64,000 bases of DNA from Thiomicrorhabdus sp965603495 (GTDB lineage: Bacteria; Pseudomonadota; Gammaproteobacteria; Thiomicrospirales; Thiomicrospiraceae), in NCBI GenBank assembly GCA_965603495.1, contig CBFDDF010000010.1, positions 38,281-102,280 of the forward strand, given 5' to 3'. A program made the position numbers and the translations under genes. Under the pieces are notes generated by a model. It saw only the letters and a list, made by a program, of their open reading frames with translations, ran no database searches and was not told the DNA's origin. Below, piece by piece: positions 16,814 to 26,409 of the stretch (position 1 is its first letter; each line of letters opens with the position of its first letter).

Positions 16814-17032
16814 TTACTTACCGCGGTAAGTGATACGACCTTTAGTCAAATCGTATGGCGTTAGTTCAACCTTAACAGCATCACCTGCTAGGATTCGAAT
16901 GTAGTTTTTACGCATGCGGCCAGAAATGTGCGCCAAAATTTTGTGCCCATTCTCTAGTTCTACTTTAAAAAGTGTATTTGGTAATGTTTCTAAAACGACA
17001 CCGTCGAATTCAATAACGTCTTGCTTAGCCAT
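16814..17032 (-). CDS. infA: Translation initiation factor IF-1
   Basis: 72 residues, the exact family length, forming an S1/OB fold (DVIEFDGVVLETLPNT, FKVELENGHKILAHISG, MRKNYIRILAGDAVKVEL). IF-1 blocks the ribosomal A site during initiation. The gene is alone, with a good promoter at 17069-17097 and its own terminator. Its place next to clpA is common in gammaproteobacteria. Confidence 0.97.
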   Translation of the reverse strand: MAKQDVIEFDGVVLETLPNTLFKVELENGHKILAHISGRMRKNYIRILAGDAVKVELTPYDLTKGRITYRGK

Positions 17033-17068
17033 AAGTTTTATATAAACCCTTGTAATAAATTTGCGCGG

Positions 17069-17097
17069 ATTATACCAACTTAGTCTTTTAAATTCAA
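17069..17097 (-). promoter_or_regulatory. Sigma-70 promoter of infA
   Basis: On the minus strand, TTGAAT (17092-17097) and TATAAT (17069-17074) are separated by 17 bp, 37 bp upstream of the infA start. Confidence 0.7.
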
Positions 17098-17118
17098 TAA
17101 ATTATCGACTAATAAGGA

Positions 17119-17439
17119 CTATTTCAGGTAATTAAGGCGTATTTCTTCAATAAGGGCTTGGTATTCACTGGGAATGCCAACTTTTTCGGTGGGTGCTTGT
17201 GGATTGTGTTTAAGCAACCAGCACAGTAAGTTTTGGTCGCTTTCATCTAAAAGCGCTTCAAAAATCTGGTTTTTTTCAGGGGAAATTTGCAGGTCAAGTG
17301 TTTCAACGAAAGCGATTAACAATAACTCGCTTTCTAAGTTGCCGCGCTTACATAAAAACAATAGCTTCCTGCGCCTGGCTTCAAAATCCTCTGAAAGTTT
17401 CGTCTTTTGTGATGTATTCAATTCGAGACTTAAGGGCAT
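17119..17439 (-). CDS. sdhE: Succinate dehydrogenase assembly factor SdhE
   Basis: 106 residues, all-helical, with the family pattern ARRRKLLFLCKRGNLESELLL (about 21-41) in which the RG-x-x-E motif is readable, and a conserved ELLLIAF / LCWLLK framework. SdhE helps attach FAD covalently to SdhA. Its start overlaps the sdhB stop by 1 nt, placing it last in the sdhCDAB-E operon, the order found in many gammaproteobacteria. Sequence is somewhat divergent in the N-terminal 15 residues. Confidence 0.85.
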   Translation of the reverse strand: MPLSLELNTSQKTKLSEDFEARRRKLLFLCKRGNLESELLLIAFVETLDLQISPEKNQIFEALLDESDQNLLCWLLKHNPQAPTEKVGIPSEYQALIEEIRLNYLK

Positions 17440-18137
17440 TAGATTTCTTTAACCATAATGGATTTCAATTCTTGAATCGCGCGACTTGGATTAAGGCCTT
17501 TGGGACAAGCGGCGGTACAGTTTTGGATATGGCGACAACGAAAAGTTTGTGTCGGGCTATCAAGCGACTGTAAACGATCAATGCGTTGAATGTCACGTGT
17601 ATCAATAACAAATCGATGTGCGGCCAACAGAGCAGCCGGGCCGGCGAATTGATCAGGATTCCACCAGAAAGAAGGGCAGCTGGTTGAGCAGCAACCACAC
17701 AAAATGCATTCATAAGAACCATCGAGTTTGGCGCGGTCTTCGGGCGATTGCAAATGTTCATGTTGTAGATCGAGCGGTTCACTCTGTAAAAAAGGTTCGA
17801 CGCCTTGGTATTGCTGATAGAACAAATCCATATCAATAATCAGATCTTTAATAATCGGCAGGCCTGGCATGGGCTTAATGACGACTTTTTGCGGTAAATC
17901 AGATAGCGGCGTGATACAACTGAGGCGATTACTGCCATTGACGTTCATGCCGTCAGAGCCGCAAACGCCTTCCTGGCACGAGGAACGATAAGCTAAACTT
18001 GGATCTTGCTCGCGTAATAGGTGTAAGGCATCAAGCAACATGCTGTCTGCAGAGACAAGTTTATTGTCTAACTCAAAGGTTTGGTCGTAAGGCGCTTTAT
18101 CGATTTGTGGATTATAACGACTAATAATAAATTGCAT
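17439..18137 (-). CDS. sdhB: Succinate dehydrogenase iron-sulfur subunit
   Basis: 232 residues. The N-terminal plant-type ferredoxin domain binds [2Fe-2S] through SSCQEGVCGSDG and the later RLSC Cys. The C-terminal domain carries CILCGCCSTSCP and CRHIQNCTAACPKG for the [4Fe-4S] and [3Fe-4S] clusters. It passes electrons from SdhA to quinone at the membrane anchor. Length is usual. It is the fourth gene of the operon; about 80 bp separate it from sdhA. Confidence 0.96.
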   Translation of the reverse strand: MQFIISRYNPQIDKAPYDQTFELDNKLVSADSMLLDALHLLREQDPSLAYRSSCQEGVCGSDGMNVNGSNRLSCITPLSDLPQKVVIKPMPGLPIIKDLIIDMDLFYQQYQGVEPFLQSEPLDLQHEHLQSPEDRAKLDGSYECILCGCCSTSCPSFWWNPDQFAGPAALLAAHRFVIDTRDIQRIDRLQSLDSPTQTFRCRHIQNCTAACPKGLNPSRAIQELKSIMVKEI

Positions 18138-18218
18138 AACAGTTCCTTACATTAAACACTTGAGTTCATCAATGGTGACGTCAAAGCAAGTTTAACGGCG
18201 AATTGAGTTTGTTGGGCG

Positions 18219-20024
18219 TTAATAAACACGAGGCTTTGGTTCAAATGCCGCATGATGTTTTGGTTGTAAGTTAACGGCCTTGTAGTCCAATCGATGGTGT
18301 TCTTTAAAATACAGTGTATGTTTCAACCAGGCCTGGTCATCTCGTTCTGTAAAGTCGACGCGTGAATGTGCCCCTCGGCTTTCAGTACGGGCTAAGGCAG
18401 ATGTCACCGTCGCAAACGCGATAGCCACTAGGTTTTCTAACTCAAAACCTGCCAGGCGTTCTAAATTGAAGACGTCGTTAAAGTCCGTTAAACAGACGTT
18501 ATCCAAGCGTATTTGGATGTCCTGTAAATCATCGAATGCCTGTTGCATGGTTTGATGATCTCTAAAGACGCCACAGCCCATATCCATGATTTGTTGCAGT
18601 GATTTTTTGATTTGAATCACACTGTCGTCTTGAGCTGATGTCTCGACAGAAACCTCGCTACGTTTTTGCCAGCGTTGGAGGCGTTGTCTAACGGTATGTA
18701 GGTTTAGATCAGTATTGCTCTGACTTTGGCTCGAACTATGCGCTTTTAGCGCTTCTGAGATGGTTAATGCAGCTTTACGACCAAAGACAACAATATCCAA
18801 CAGCGAGTTGCCACCTAAGCGATTCGCGCCGTGTACCGAAACGCAGGCGCATTCACCAATGGCATACAATCCTTGGACAACTTTTTGTTGCCCTAAATCG
18901 TCTGGCGATACGACTTGACCTTGTATGTTGGTTGGAATCCCTCCCATCATGTAATGGCAGGTAGGAAAGACATGAATCGGTTCTTTGACCGGATCAATGC
19001 CTAAAAAAGTTTGGCTGATATCACGAATCCCCGGTAAGCGTTCAGTAATGACTTCTTCTGGGATGTGACTAATATCTAATAGCACATAATCTTTATCCGG
19101 CCCACATCCACGGCCTTCTTTGACTTCAATCGCAATGGCACGAGAGACCACATCACGTGAGGCTAAGTCCTTAACTTTAGGCGCATATTTTTCCATAAAG
19201 GCTTCGCCAAGTGCATTGCGCAACTTACCGCCTTCACCGCGCACTGCTTCAGAAATTAGCATGCCTTTGCCAGCAACGCCAGTAGGGTGGAATTGCCAGA
19301 ACTCCATATCTTGCAACGGTAGGCCAGCGCGTAACACCATGCCCAAACCATCGCCGGTATTAATGCTGGCATTGGTGTTATTGCGAAACACTTGGCCAGC
19401 GCCACCAGTCGCCAACAAGGTGTGTGGGCTCCGTAAAATTTTAAAAGCGCCATCATGAATGTTCATGACTAGAATGCCGCCAATTTCACCATTTGGTTTT
19501 TTTAATAAATCTAGGGCGTAATATTCATCGTAAATAGTGGTGCCTAAACGGATGTTCTGTTGGTACAGTGAATGTAAAATTGCATGGCCGGTTCGGTCGG
19601 CTGCGGCGCAAGTTCGATGGGCCTGTTCTTCGCCATAATTTTGACTTTGTCCGCCAAAAGCACGCTGATAGATTTTGCCGTTTTCCAGGCGTGAAAAGGG
19701 CACGCCAAAATGCTCAAGTTCACGCACAATTTCAGCAGCCTCCTGACACATGAACTCGATCGCATCTTGGTCGCCTAAATAATCACTGCCTTTAATTGTG
19801 TCATACATGTGCCACTGCCATTTGTCAGGGGTGACATTACCGAGAGCAGCATTAATACCGCCTTGCGCGGCAACGGTGTGCGAACGGGTTGGAAAGACCT
19901 TAGAAACCATCGATACCTTATGACCTTCTTCAGTAAGCTTTAGAGCGGCACGCATACCTGCGCCGCCTGCACCAATCACTAAGGCATCATAGAATTCGAT
20001 CGGAAAGTTTTCGGTCAGGTTCAT
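18219..20024 (-). CDS. sdhA: Succinate dehydrogenase flavoprotein subunit
   Basis: 601 residues. The FAD-binding Rossmann motif DALVIGAGGAGMRAAL is near 16-31, the covalent-FAD region SHTVAAQGGINAALGN near 49, the capping and active-site segments HPTG, and GANRLGGNSLLDIVVFGR near 403. It oxidises succinate to fumarate in the TCA cycle and respiratory complex II. One copy of the iterated palindrome lies inside the gene (18326-18337), read as Asp-Gln-Ala-Trp near residue 563. Part of sdhCDAB-E. Confidence 0.97.
   Translation of the reverse strand: MNLTENFPIEFYDALVIGAGGAGMRAALKLTEEGHKVSMVSKVFPTRSHTVAAQGGINAALGNVTPDKWQWHMYDTIKGSDYLGDQDAIEFMCQEAAEIVRELEHFGVPFSRLENGKIYQRAFGGQSQNYGEEQAHRTCAAADRTGHAILHSLYQQNIRLGTTIYDEYYALDLLKKPNGEIGGILVMNIHDGAFKILRSPHTLLATGGAGQVFRNNTNASINTGDGLGMVLRAGLPLQDMEFWQFHPTGVAGKGMLISEAVRGEGGKLRNALGEAFMEKYAPKVKDLASRDVVSRAIAIEVKEGRGCGPDKDYVLLDISHIPEEVITERLPGIRDISQTFLGIDPVKEPIHVFPTCHYMMGGIPTNIQGQVVSPDDLGQQKVVQGLYAIGECACVSVHGANRLGGNSLLDIVVFGRKAALTISEALKAHSSSQSQSNTDLNLHTVRQRLQRWQKRSEVSVETSAQDDSVIQIKKSLQQIMDMGCGVFRDHQTMQQAFDDLQDIQIRLDNVCLTDFNDVFNLERLAGFELENLVAIAFATVTSALARTESRGAHSRVDFTERDDQAWLKHTLYFKEHHRLDYKAVNLQPKHHAAFEPKPRVY
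18326..18337. repeat. Iterated palindrome, exact copy inside sdhA
   Basis: ACCAGGCCTGGT, 12/12, followed by C on the plus strand. Encodes (D)QAW in sdhA. Confidence 0.9.
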
Positions 20025-20118
20025 AGCGTTCCTAATTTAGTTTTTAAGGCTTAATAACAGCCAGATGTGAAGCGTCTTAGTAAACTATTAAATTTGGTGA
20101 TGATTTACTGTTTTTTTA

Positions 20119-20481
20119 TTAAATCGCGCCAAAAAGAGTGACGACCAACCACAAACTGTTGATCAATAATAATGCGAGTAAACTGTGATAAATCGTCAAC
20201 CAGAGCGCCAAGTGCTTGCGGGGTAAATAGTCGATTAGAATGTCACGAACTCCGACCCATGCATGCACCAAAATCAATCCCAAGGCGATTAAACTGGCGA
20301 AGCTGAAAATGGGCTCTGCAAGATTGTGTGCCAGTGCGTACAGAGTGTAAAACTTAGGTTGTTGTAGTACCGTCCAGGCGAGAAACGGGGTGTATAGCAA
20401 AAGGTAGAGTGCACTGATTCTTTGCCATAGGTGCGCTTTTGTACCGGAGAGGTTTTTGAGTTTGACGTTAAATTCAATCAT
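20119..20481 (-). CDS. sdhD: Succinate dehydrogenase membrane anchor subunit SdhD
   Basis: 120 residues from the ATG at 20481, whose ATGA overlaps the sdhC stop. A longer open frame upstream is only the sdhC antisense-frame shadow. Three hydrophobic helices (about 23-45, 55-80 and 92-116) and the helix-two motif IALGLILVHAWVGVRDILIDYL carry the heme-ligand-type His and the conserved Asp seen in SdhD. It anchors SdhAB and binds quinone. Immediately upstream of its start lies an iterated-palindrome copy that forms the last codons of sdhC. Confidence 0.9.
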   Translation of the reverse strand: MIEFNVKLKNLSGTKAHLWQRISALYLLLYTPFLAWTVLQQPKFYTLYALAHNLAEPIFSFASLIALGLILVHAWVGVRDILIDYLPRKHLALWLTIYHSLLALLLINSLWLVVTLFGAI

Positions 20482-20867
20482 GACCAGGCCTGGTAGGTTA
20501 TAAAAATGCTGATAAAAATCCAAACAGTAATGAGCAAAATGCTGATTAAGCCACTGTTGATGATTTGATAGGGTTTCGGTGCGACAAAGTGTTCGGCCAA
20601 TAGATGACGCAAGCCACTGAGCCAGTGAAAACTCAGCGCCATCCAAAAAGCGGTATGCAAGCAAAGCAGAATCCAATGGTCGGCGATTGAGATAAGGCTG
20701 ACATTAGGATGGATCAGAATGAGGTTGGCCAGTGTGAGATAACCAATCAAACTGATAACGAGTGCCAAGCCGGTAAGTCGATGGGCGCCAGAAAGAATGG
20801 CATTGATTGGAAAGTGAATAGCACTTAACTTTAAAAATCGGGGGCGATTACCTGGGTGCGAGTACAT
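20478..20867 (-). CDS. sdhC: Succinate dehydrogenase cytochrome b556 subunit SdhC
   Basis: 129 residues from the ATG at 20867. I prefer this start over the ATG at 20897 because AAGG lies 7 bp upstream and because the family motif NRP then begins at residue 7. The SdhC signature is FPINAILSGAHRLTGLAL, with the Ser and Arg that contact quinone and heme, followed by HWLSGLRHLL with the heme His. Three membrane helices. The C-terminus TYQAWS is encoded through a palindrome copy. First gene of the sdhCDAB-E operon. Confidence 0.88.
   Translation of the reverse strand: MYSHPGNRPRFLKLSAIHFPINAILSGAHRLTGLALVISLIGYLTLANLILIHPNVSLISIADHWILLCLHTAFWMALSFHWLSGLRHLLAEHFVAPKPYQIINSGLISILLITVWIFISIFITYQAWS
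20483..20494. repeat. Iterated palindrome, exact copy at the sdhC-sdhD junction
   Basis: ACCAGGCCTGGT, 12/12. Encodes YQAW near the sdhC C-terminus and ends 2 bp from the sdhD start codon, inside its ribosome-binding region. Confidence 0.9.
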
Positions 20868-21067
20868 AAAATAGCCTTTTCGCCTCTTACGAGTCATTAT
20901 TCAATCAATCCATTCTACTGCGAATTTTTACATAGGGAAAGGAATGTTTGGGTATTTTTTGAGGCCATTAATTAGGAGGGTGGTGCACAGATAAAGAAAG
21001 GGGGTAAAGCTTGAAGATTAAACGGTTAAGCGCTGTTAGAACTTCTCAATAAACGATTTATGAATTG

Positions 21068-21079
21068 ACTAGGCTTGGT
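21068..21079. repeat. Iterated palindrome, degenerate 10/12 copy
   Basis: ACTAGGCTTGGT, between the aat stop and the sdh operon start. The weakest member; listed because the flanking GA and A match other copies. Confidence 0.45.
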
Positions 21080-21101
21080 AAGGAAGTTCGATAATGGGTT
21101 T

Positions 21102-21878
21102 TTAAGTATTAGTCTGGGATGTCTGACAGTGTCCATAGGCATGATCTGCCCAATCTATTGAAAATTGCCACTTTTGCGGTTTAAAAGGTTGATTGATTTG
21201 TTGCTCAATGAGGTCTTCAAACTGTTCTCTTGAGATAGAATAGGCGCCTAAGCTCTGTAAATGGGGGGTTTCAACTTGGGTGTCAATCACTTCAAATCCC
21301 CATGCTTTCAATTGCATGGCGAGCGCGACTAAGGCAATTTTGGAACTGTCAGTGACTTTGGCAAACATGGACTCACCAAAAAACATCTTACCAATGGCCA
21401 CGCCATAGAGACCACCGACTAACTTTCCATCTTGCCAGACTTCAACCGAATGAGCATGTCCAGATTGATGTAGCGATTGATAAGCGGCTAACATTTCAGG
21501 GGATATCCAAGTACCGTCCTGACCATCACGAGGAACGGTTGCGCAGGCTTGCATGACATCGGTAAAGTTTTGATCTAATGTCACTGTGAGCGATTCATCC
21601 CACTCCAGTTTTTGAATGGTTTTACGTAAGCTGCGTTTGATTTTTAATGAATCGATGAATAGAACGCTGCGCGGGTTTGGGGTCCACCAGAGAATCGGCT
21701 CTCCAGGATTAAACCAAGGGAATATGCCATTACTGTAGGCTTGGAGTAACCATTCAGCTGTTAAAGCACCGCCGACGGCGAGTAATCCGTCAGGTTCTGT
21801 TAAAGCCAAATTCGTCGGCGGAAACATTACAGGTTTGGGTTCTAGCCAGAAAGGAACGTTAATAGGCATGTCTGTCAT
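21102..21878 (-). CDS. aat: Leucyl/phenylalanyl-tRNA--protein transferase
   Basis: 258 residues, slightly longer than E. coli Aat. Family signatures are DGLLAVGGALTAEWLLQAYSNGIFPWF (about 30-56), ILWWTPNPRSVLF, GQDGTWISPEM and the GKMFFGESMF block with SKIALVAL. The enzyme adds Leu or Phe to N-terminal Arg or Lys, creating N-degrons recognised by ClpS. clpS-clpA lies 5 kb away in the same window. It is cytosolic. No partner gene is adjacent. Confidence 0.95.
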   Translation of the reverse strand: MTDMPINVPFWLEPKPVMFPPTNLALTEPDGLLAVGGALTAEWLLQAYSNGIFPWFNPGEPILWWTPNPRSVLFIDSLKIKRSLRKTIQKLEWDESLTVTLDQNFTDVMQACATVPRDGQDGTWISPEMLAAYQSLHQSGHAHSVEVWQDGKLVGGLYGVAIGKMFFGESMFAKVTDSSKIALVALAMQLKAWGFEVIDTQVETPHLQSLGAYSISREQFEDLIEQQINQPFKPQKWQFSIDWADHAYGHCQTSQTNT

Positions 21879-22122
21879 AGTGCTTTACTGGCATAGCTCG
21901 ATTGGTGGAGGTTTTGTGAATGTTTAACAGCGATTTTGAACGATTTTAAACAATTAATATTCTGTAATTTTAGCACTAACGAGACCATAAACCGTTAGAA
22001 TAACTTAAATTATTTAAGGCTTGATTGAAGGCTTGCATCTAGCCTTAATATTAACCCTATTTTATAGCCCATGTTTTAGTGCGTAAATCAGTACAAAGCC
22101 CAGTAGCGAACTCCCTATTATT

Positions 22123-25100
22123 ATGACTCAATTTGTTCATCTTCACGTCCATTCAGAATATTCAGTTGTCGACAGTACCTTAGGCATTAAGCCATTAATG
22201 GCATTGGTGCAAGGCTGTGAGCAGCCAGCGATGGCATTGACGGATCAGAACAACCTCTTTGCTTTGGTTAAATTCTATAAGGCAGCAATGAACGCGGGCA
22301 TAAAGCCGATCATCGGTTCGGAAGTCTTTATTGAAGATGAAAGTGGTGAAGTTTTTAAGGTGGTTTTACTGGTTCAGAATGAAGCAGGCTATTTGAATCT
22401 ATCACACCTGATTTCGCAGAGTTATTTAAAGAATCAAAAGCTTTATCAAAATAATATGCTCGGCTTGATAAAGCGCCAGTGGTTAGAAGAGTTTAATGAA
22501 GGCTTGATTGTTCTTTCAGGCGGGCGTTTAGGCGATATTGGCGTCGCTTTATTGGCTGAAAAGCCGAACTTAGTCGCCAGTCGTATCAAGTGGTGGCAAG
22601 CACACTTCCCTAATCGTTTTTACCTGGAATTGATTCGCACAGGCCGTCCACAGGAAGAGGCCTATTTGGCGTTAGCGATTGATGTCGCACTGCGTTATGA
22701 CTTGCCAGTGGTCGCCACCAATGATGTGCGGTTTGCCAAACCCGAAGATTTTGAAGCCCACGAAGTCCGTACCTGTATCGGTGCCGGTTATATTCTGGAT
22801 GATCAAAATCGTCCTAAGCTCTATTCTGAAGAGCAGTATTTTAGAAGTACCGATGAGATGGTTGAGCTGTTTGCTGATATTCCAGAAGCCATCGCCAATA
22901 CCGTTGAAATTGCCAAGCGTTGTAGTTTGAAACTAACTTTAGATGAGTATTTCTTACCTGACTTTCCCGTGCCGGAAGGTATGACGATGGATGAGTTCTT
23001 TATTGCCGAGAGCCATAAAGGGTTAGAGGAGCGTTTAGCGTTTTTGTTTGGTCACTTGGATGCAGAGGCCTATGAAGCCAAACGTATTGAATATTACGAC
23101 CGCATCAAGTTCGAGTTGGACGTTATCCTTGAAATGGGCTTTCCTGGCTATTTTTTAATCGTTGCGGACTTCATTCAATGGGGTAAAAACCAACAGATTC
23201 CAGTGGGTCCTGGCCGTGGTTCGGGGGCGGGGTCTTTGGTCGCTTACTCCTTAAAGATTACCGATTTAGACCCGATTGAATACGACTTGCTCTTTGAGCG
23301 TTTCTTGAACCCAGAGCGTGTTTCCATGCCCGATTTCGATATCGATTTCTGTATGGATCGCCGTGATGAAGTTATTGATTATGTGGCGCAGCATTATGGT
23401 CGAGACCATGTGTCACAGATTGTGACCTTCGGTACCATGGCGGCTAAGGCGGTGGTGCGTGATGTCGGGCGCGTGTTGGGCTTGGGTTATGGGGTAGTCG
23501 ATGGTATTGCTAAACTGATTCCGAATGAATTAGGGATTAAGCTTGCCGGTGCTTTAGAACAAGAAGAAGAGTTACAAAATAAATATGATAATGATGATGA
23601 TGCACGTCAGTTACTCGAATTTGCCTTAAAGCTAGAGGGTACCGTGCGTAATACCGGTAAACATGCTGGTGGGGTGGTCATTGGACCTAAGCCTTTAGAT
23701 AATTTCTGTCCGGTATTGTGTGATCCGGATGGCTCTAGTGTGGTGACGCAACTAGATAAGAACGATGTCGAAACAGCCGGTCTGGTTAAATTCGATTTCT
23801 TGGGGTTAAGAACCCTAACCATCATTGATTGGGCATTACAGTCGATTAACGTCAATAAAAAAGTCGGTGATGCAGGTTTTGTCGATATTGCGCGTATCCC
23901 TTTAGCAGATCAGCCAACCATTGAAATGATTAAAACCGGTAAAACCACCGGGGTTTTCCAGTTGGAATCCAGTGGTATGCAGAGTTTGATTGTGCGCCTG
24001 AAGCCCGATTGCTTTGAAGATATCATTGCATTGGTTGCCTTGTTTCGTCCTGGGCCGCTGGAATCCGGGATGGTTGATAATTTTATCGCTCGTAAGCATG
24101 GTAAAGAGAAGGTCTCCTATCCGGACGCACAATACCAACATGAAAGCCTTAAGGACACTCTAGAGCCTACCTACGGGGTTATTCTTTATCAAGAGCAGGT
24201 TATGCAGATTGCTCAGATACTGGCGGGTTACTCATTAGGTCAAGCGGATATGCTCCGTCGAGCCATGGGTAAAAAGAAGCCCGAAGAAATGGCTAAGGAG
24301 CGTTCTGGTTTTGAGGCGGGTGCTATTGCAAATGGTGTTGATGGCCAACTGGCGATGAAAATCTTCGATTTGGTTGAGAAGTTTGCAGGTTATGGTTTTA
24401 ACAAATCCCATTCGGCCGCTTATGCATTAGTTTCTTATCAGTCAGCCTGGTTAAAAACCCATTATCCGGCTGAATTTATGGCGGCACAGATTTCATCGGA
24501 TATGGATAATACTGAGAAAGTCGTTCACATGGTGAACGAGTGTTATTCAATGGGTTTAACGGTGCTTCAACCAAATATAAATACTGGTCAGGTACACTTT
24601 AAACCTTACGCTGAGAGAACGGTTAATTATGGTTTGGGTGGCATTAAAGGCGCAGGTGAAGCAGCTTTGGAAGGCATGATTATCGAGCGTAATGCCAATG
24701 GAGATTTCCAAGATTTATTCGATTTCTGTTTGCGTGTTGGTAAAAAGGTCAATCGTCGTGTATTAGAAGCGTTAGTTCGAGCGGGTGCTTTCGATAGTCT
24801 GCACAATAATCGTCAGTCGGTATTGGAGAGTATTCCAATGGCGCTCAAACAGGCAGAACAGCAACTTAAAAATGACGAGTTTGGGCAAAATGACCTGTTT
24901 GGTGAAGTGTTATCGGTTGAAGAGAGCGGTGATTCACAACTGCTAAATGTGCCAGAGATGTCCGAAAAACTGCGTTTGAAAGGTGAGAAAGATACGCTGG
25001 GTCTTTATATGACCGGTCATCCAATTGATATGTATCAAAAAGAGCTGTCGACTCTCGTTAACGGAAAGTTGTCTAGCTTACGCCCAGAAAAATGGAAGAA

Positions 25101-25599
25101 AGTCTGGGTAGCGGGTTTAGTCATGGAGTTGCGTAATAAAACCACACGTAATGGTCAGCGAATGGGCTTCGCGGCTTTGGATGATAAAACAGCACGTCTT
25201 GAAGTCGTGATGCGCCCAGCTGTTTATGAAGCGATTAAAGACACCGTTAAAGTAGACACCGTAGTCTTAGCCTATGGTGAAATTGCAGAGGACACCTTTA
25301 ATGGGGGTATCAAGCTGGATGCAGAGCAGATTGTCACTTTGGCGGAGGCTCGTGTGGAAAAGGCCAGAGCGATTAAGTTATCGGTCAATCAGCCGACAGT
25401 GCAATCGAATAAAATCAATGAATTAAAGATCTTATTAGGGGCTTATAGCGGCGAGGTCGGTTTGCCAGTGGTGATTGATTACACCAATCAAATCGCCAAC
25501 GTACAGATGAAGAGTAATGACGGTATTTTATATCTGCCTGAAGACGATTTGTTAGAAGCGCTTACGGCACAAGGTTGGCAACCAGAAGTGGTTTTATAG
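22123..25599 (+). CDS. dnaE: DNA polymerase III alpha subunit
   Basis: 1158 residues. An N-terminal PHP domain (FVHLHVHSEYSVVDS at the start) is followed by the C-family polymerase core. The catalytic motif PDFDID is at 403-408, with D404 and D406 the metal ligands, and GPGRGSGAGSLVAYSL at about 364. Helix-hairpin-helix and OB-fold regions follow near the C-terminus (WVAGLVMELRNKTTRNG near 1005). It is the replicative polymerase subunit, partnered by DnaQ, HolE and the beta clamp. The gene stands alone, ended by an unusual palindrome-cored terminator. The PHP metal-site residues look partly changed (HVHSEYSVVDS), as in most proteobacterial DnaE. Confidence 0.98.
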   Translation: MTQFVHLHVHSEYSVVDSTLGIKPLMALVQGCEQPAMALTDQNNLFALVKFYKAAMNAGIKPIIGSEVFIEDESGEVFKVVLLVQNEAGYLNLSHLISQSYLKNQKLYQNNMLGLIKRQWLEEFNEGLIVLSGGRLGDIGVALLAEKPNLVASRIKWWQAHFPNRFYLELIRTGRPQEEAYLALAIDVALRYDLPVVATNDVRFAKPEDFEAHEVRTCIGAGYILDDQNRPKLYSEEQYFRSTDEMVELFADIPEAIANTVEIAKRCSLKLTLDEYFLPDFPVPEGMTMDEFFIAESHKGLEERLAFLFGHLDAEAYEAKRIEYYDRIKFELDVILEMGFPGYFLIVADFIQWGKNQQIPVGPGRGSGAGSLVAYSLKITDLDPIEYDLLFERFLNPERVSMPDFDIDFCMDRRDEVIDYVAQHYGRDHVSQIVTFGTMAAKAVVRDVGRVLGLGYGVVDGIAKLIPNELGIKLAGALEQEEELQNKYDNDDDARQLLEFALKLEGTVRNTGKHAGGVVIGPKPLDNFCPVLCDPDGSSVVTQLDKNDVETAGLVKFDFLGLRTLTIIDWALQSINVNKKVGDAGFVDIARIPLADQPTIEMIKTGKTTGVFQLESSGMQSLIVRLKPDCFEDIIALVALFRPGPLESGMVDNFIARKHGKEKVSYPDAQYQHESLKDTLEPTYGVILYQEQVMQIAQILAGYSLGQADMLRRAMGKKKPEEMAKERSGFEAGAIANGVDGQLAMKIFDLVEKFAGYGFNKSHSAAYALVSYQSAWLKTHYPAEFMAAQISSDMDNTEKVVHMVNECYSMGLTVLQPNINTGQVHFKPYAERTVNYGLGGIKGAGEAALEGMIIERNANGDFQDLFDFCLRVGKKVNRRVLEALVRAGAFDSLHNNRQSVLESIPMALKQAEQQLKNDEFGQNDLFGEVLSVEESGDSQLLNVPEMSEKLRLKGEKDTLGLYMTGHPIDMYQKELSTLVNGKLSSLRPEKWKKVWVAGLVMELRNKTTRNGQRMGFAALDDKTARLEVVMRPAVYEAIKDTVKVDTVVLAYGEIAEDTFNGGIKLDAEQIVTLAEARVEKARAIKLSVNQPTVQSNKINELKILLGAYSGEVGLPVVIDYTNQIANVQMKSNDGILYLPEDDLLEALTAQGWQPEVVL

Positions 25600-25613
25600 A
25601 CAGTGATTTATGG

Positions 25614-25655
25614 CATTTTCAAAAGTGACCAGGCCTGGTCACTTTTGAAATGCGT
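25614..25655 (+). terminator. dnaE terminator built on the iterated palindrome
   Basis: A perfect 34-bp inverted repeat at 25617-25650 (17 bp per arm, no loop as DNA) centred on AGG|CCT, followed on the plus strand by CTTTTTAA about 15 bp on. The core is the GACCAGGCCTGGTC palindrome at 25627-25640. Could act for dnaE (+) and the nitroreductase gene (-). Confidence 0.7.
25628..25639. repeat. Iterated palindrome, exact copy in dnaE terminator stem
   Basis: ACCAGGCCTGGT, 12/12, extended to GACCAGGCCTGGTC and further to a 34-bp inverted repeat. Confidence 0.92.
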
Positions 25656-25710
25656 GGCTGTCTTTTTAATTAAATAACACTATTCAAAAGCGGCTTTAAA
25701 GCCATCCCAT

Positions 25711-26376
25711 TCATTCAAAAAACTGGCTAAACTCACTCACTTCTACTCGAGGGGTGCGGTATTGATTGATCGCATGGTCTTTATCTTCGTAACCTAAAGC
25801 CATCCCGCCTAATAAAATCAGCGACTCATCATAGTTGAGGAAGTTCTTAATCAGTTTAGGGAATTCCCCTAAAGCACCTTGTGGGCAAGTGGCTAATCCC
25901 TGCTCTTCAGCCAGCAACATAATGTTTTGTAGAAACATGCCATAGTCCAAATACGAGCCGGTTTCTAAATTTGGATCAATAAAGAACAACAACATAATAG
26001 GGGCATCAAAAGCACGGTAATTGGCTTGCCATTGCTGAAGGCGTCGTTCTTTGTCTTCTCGTGAAATATTCAAGGCTGTATAGAGTTCTGTGCCGGTTGC
26101 AATACGGCGGCTTTTATAAGGTTCCATCCACTGGGTCGGATAGTAGTGATAATCCATTGACTCTTTTTCACCACTTTCAAAAGCAGTTTGCATCTGTTGT
26201 TGCAATGATAATTTACTTTGTCCGCTGATGATCGCAACCTGCCAGGGTTGCATATTCACGCCAGAAGGTGCATAACGAGCGATCTCTAAAATATCCTTAA
26301 CTTGTTGTTTGCTGACCGCTTTATCTAAATAAGCTCTGGTCGAATGACGTTGTTTGATGGCTTGTGTGACGTTCAT
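25711..26376 (-). CDS. Nitroreductase family flavoprotein
   Basis: 221 residues. The FMN-binding pattern is clear: IKQRHSTRAYLDKAVSKQQV near 7, APSGVNMQPWQVAII near 36, and the C-terminal LGGMALGYEDKDHAINQYRTPR. Members reduce nitroaromatics, quinones or related compounds with NAD(P)H, and the physiological substrate is usually unknown. It has no signal peptide, unlike the cassette-borne nitroreductase at 57397-58116. It is followed by thpR 33 bp upstream on the same strand, probably one operon (thpR first). Confidence 0.88.
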   Translation of the reverse strand: MNVTQAIKQRHSTRAYLDKAVSKQQVKDILEIARYAPSGVNMQPWQVAIISGQSKLSLQQQMQTAFESGEKESMDYHYYPTQWMEPYKSRRIATGTELYTALNISREDKERRLQQWQANYRAFDAPIMLLFFIDPNLETGSYLDYGMFLQNIMLLAEEQGLATCPQGALGEFPKLIKNFLNYDESLILLGGMALGYEDKDHAINQYRTPRVEVSEFSQFFE

Positions 26377-26409
26377 TTGATGGAATCCTTTGTCGTTAAT
26401 CTGTTGTAT

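Noticed and set aside
17858..17868. GCAGGCCTGGC inside sdhB as another palindrome copy
   Set aside because: Outer positions do not match and it encodes a normal conserved MPGLP segment, so chance is likely.
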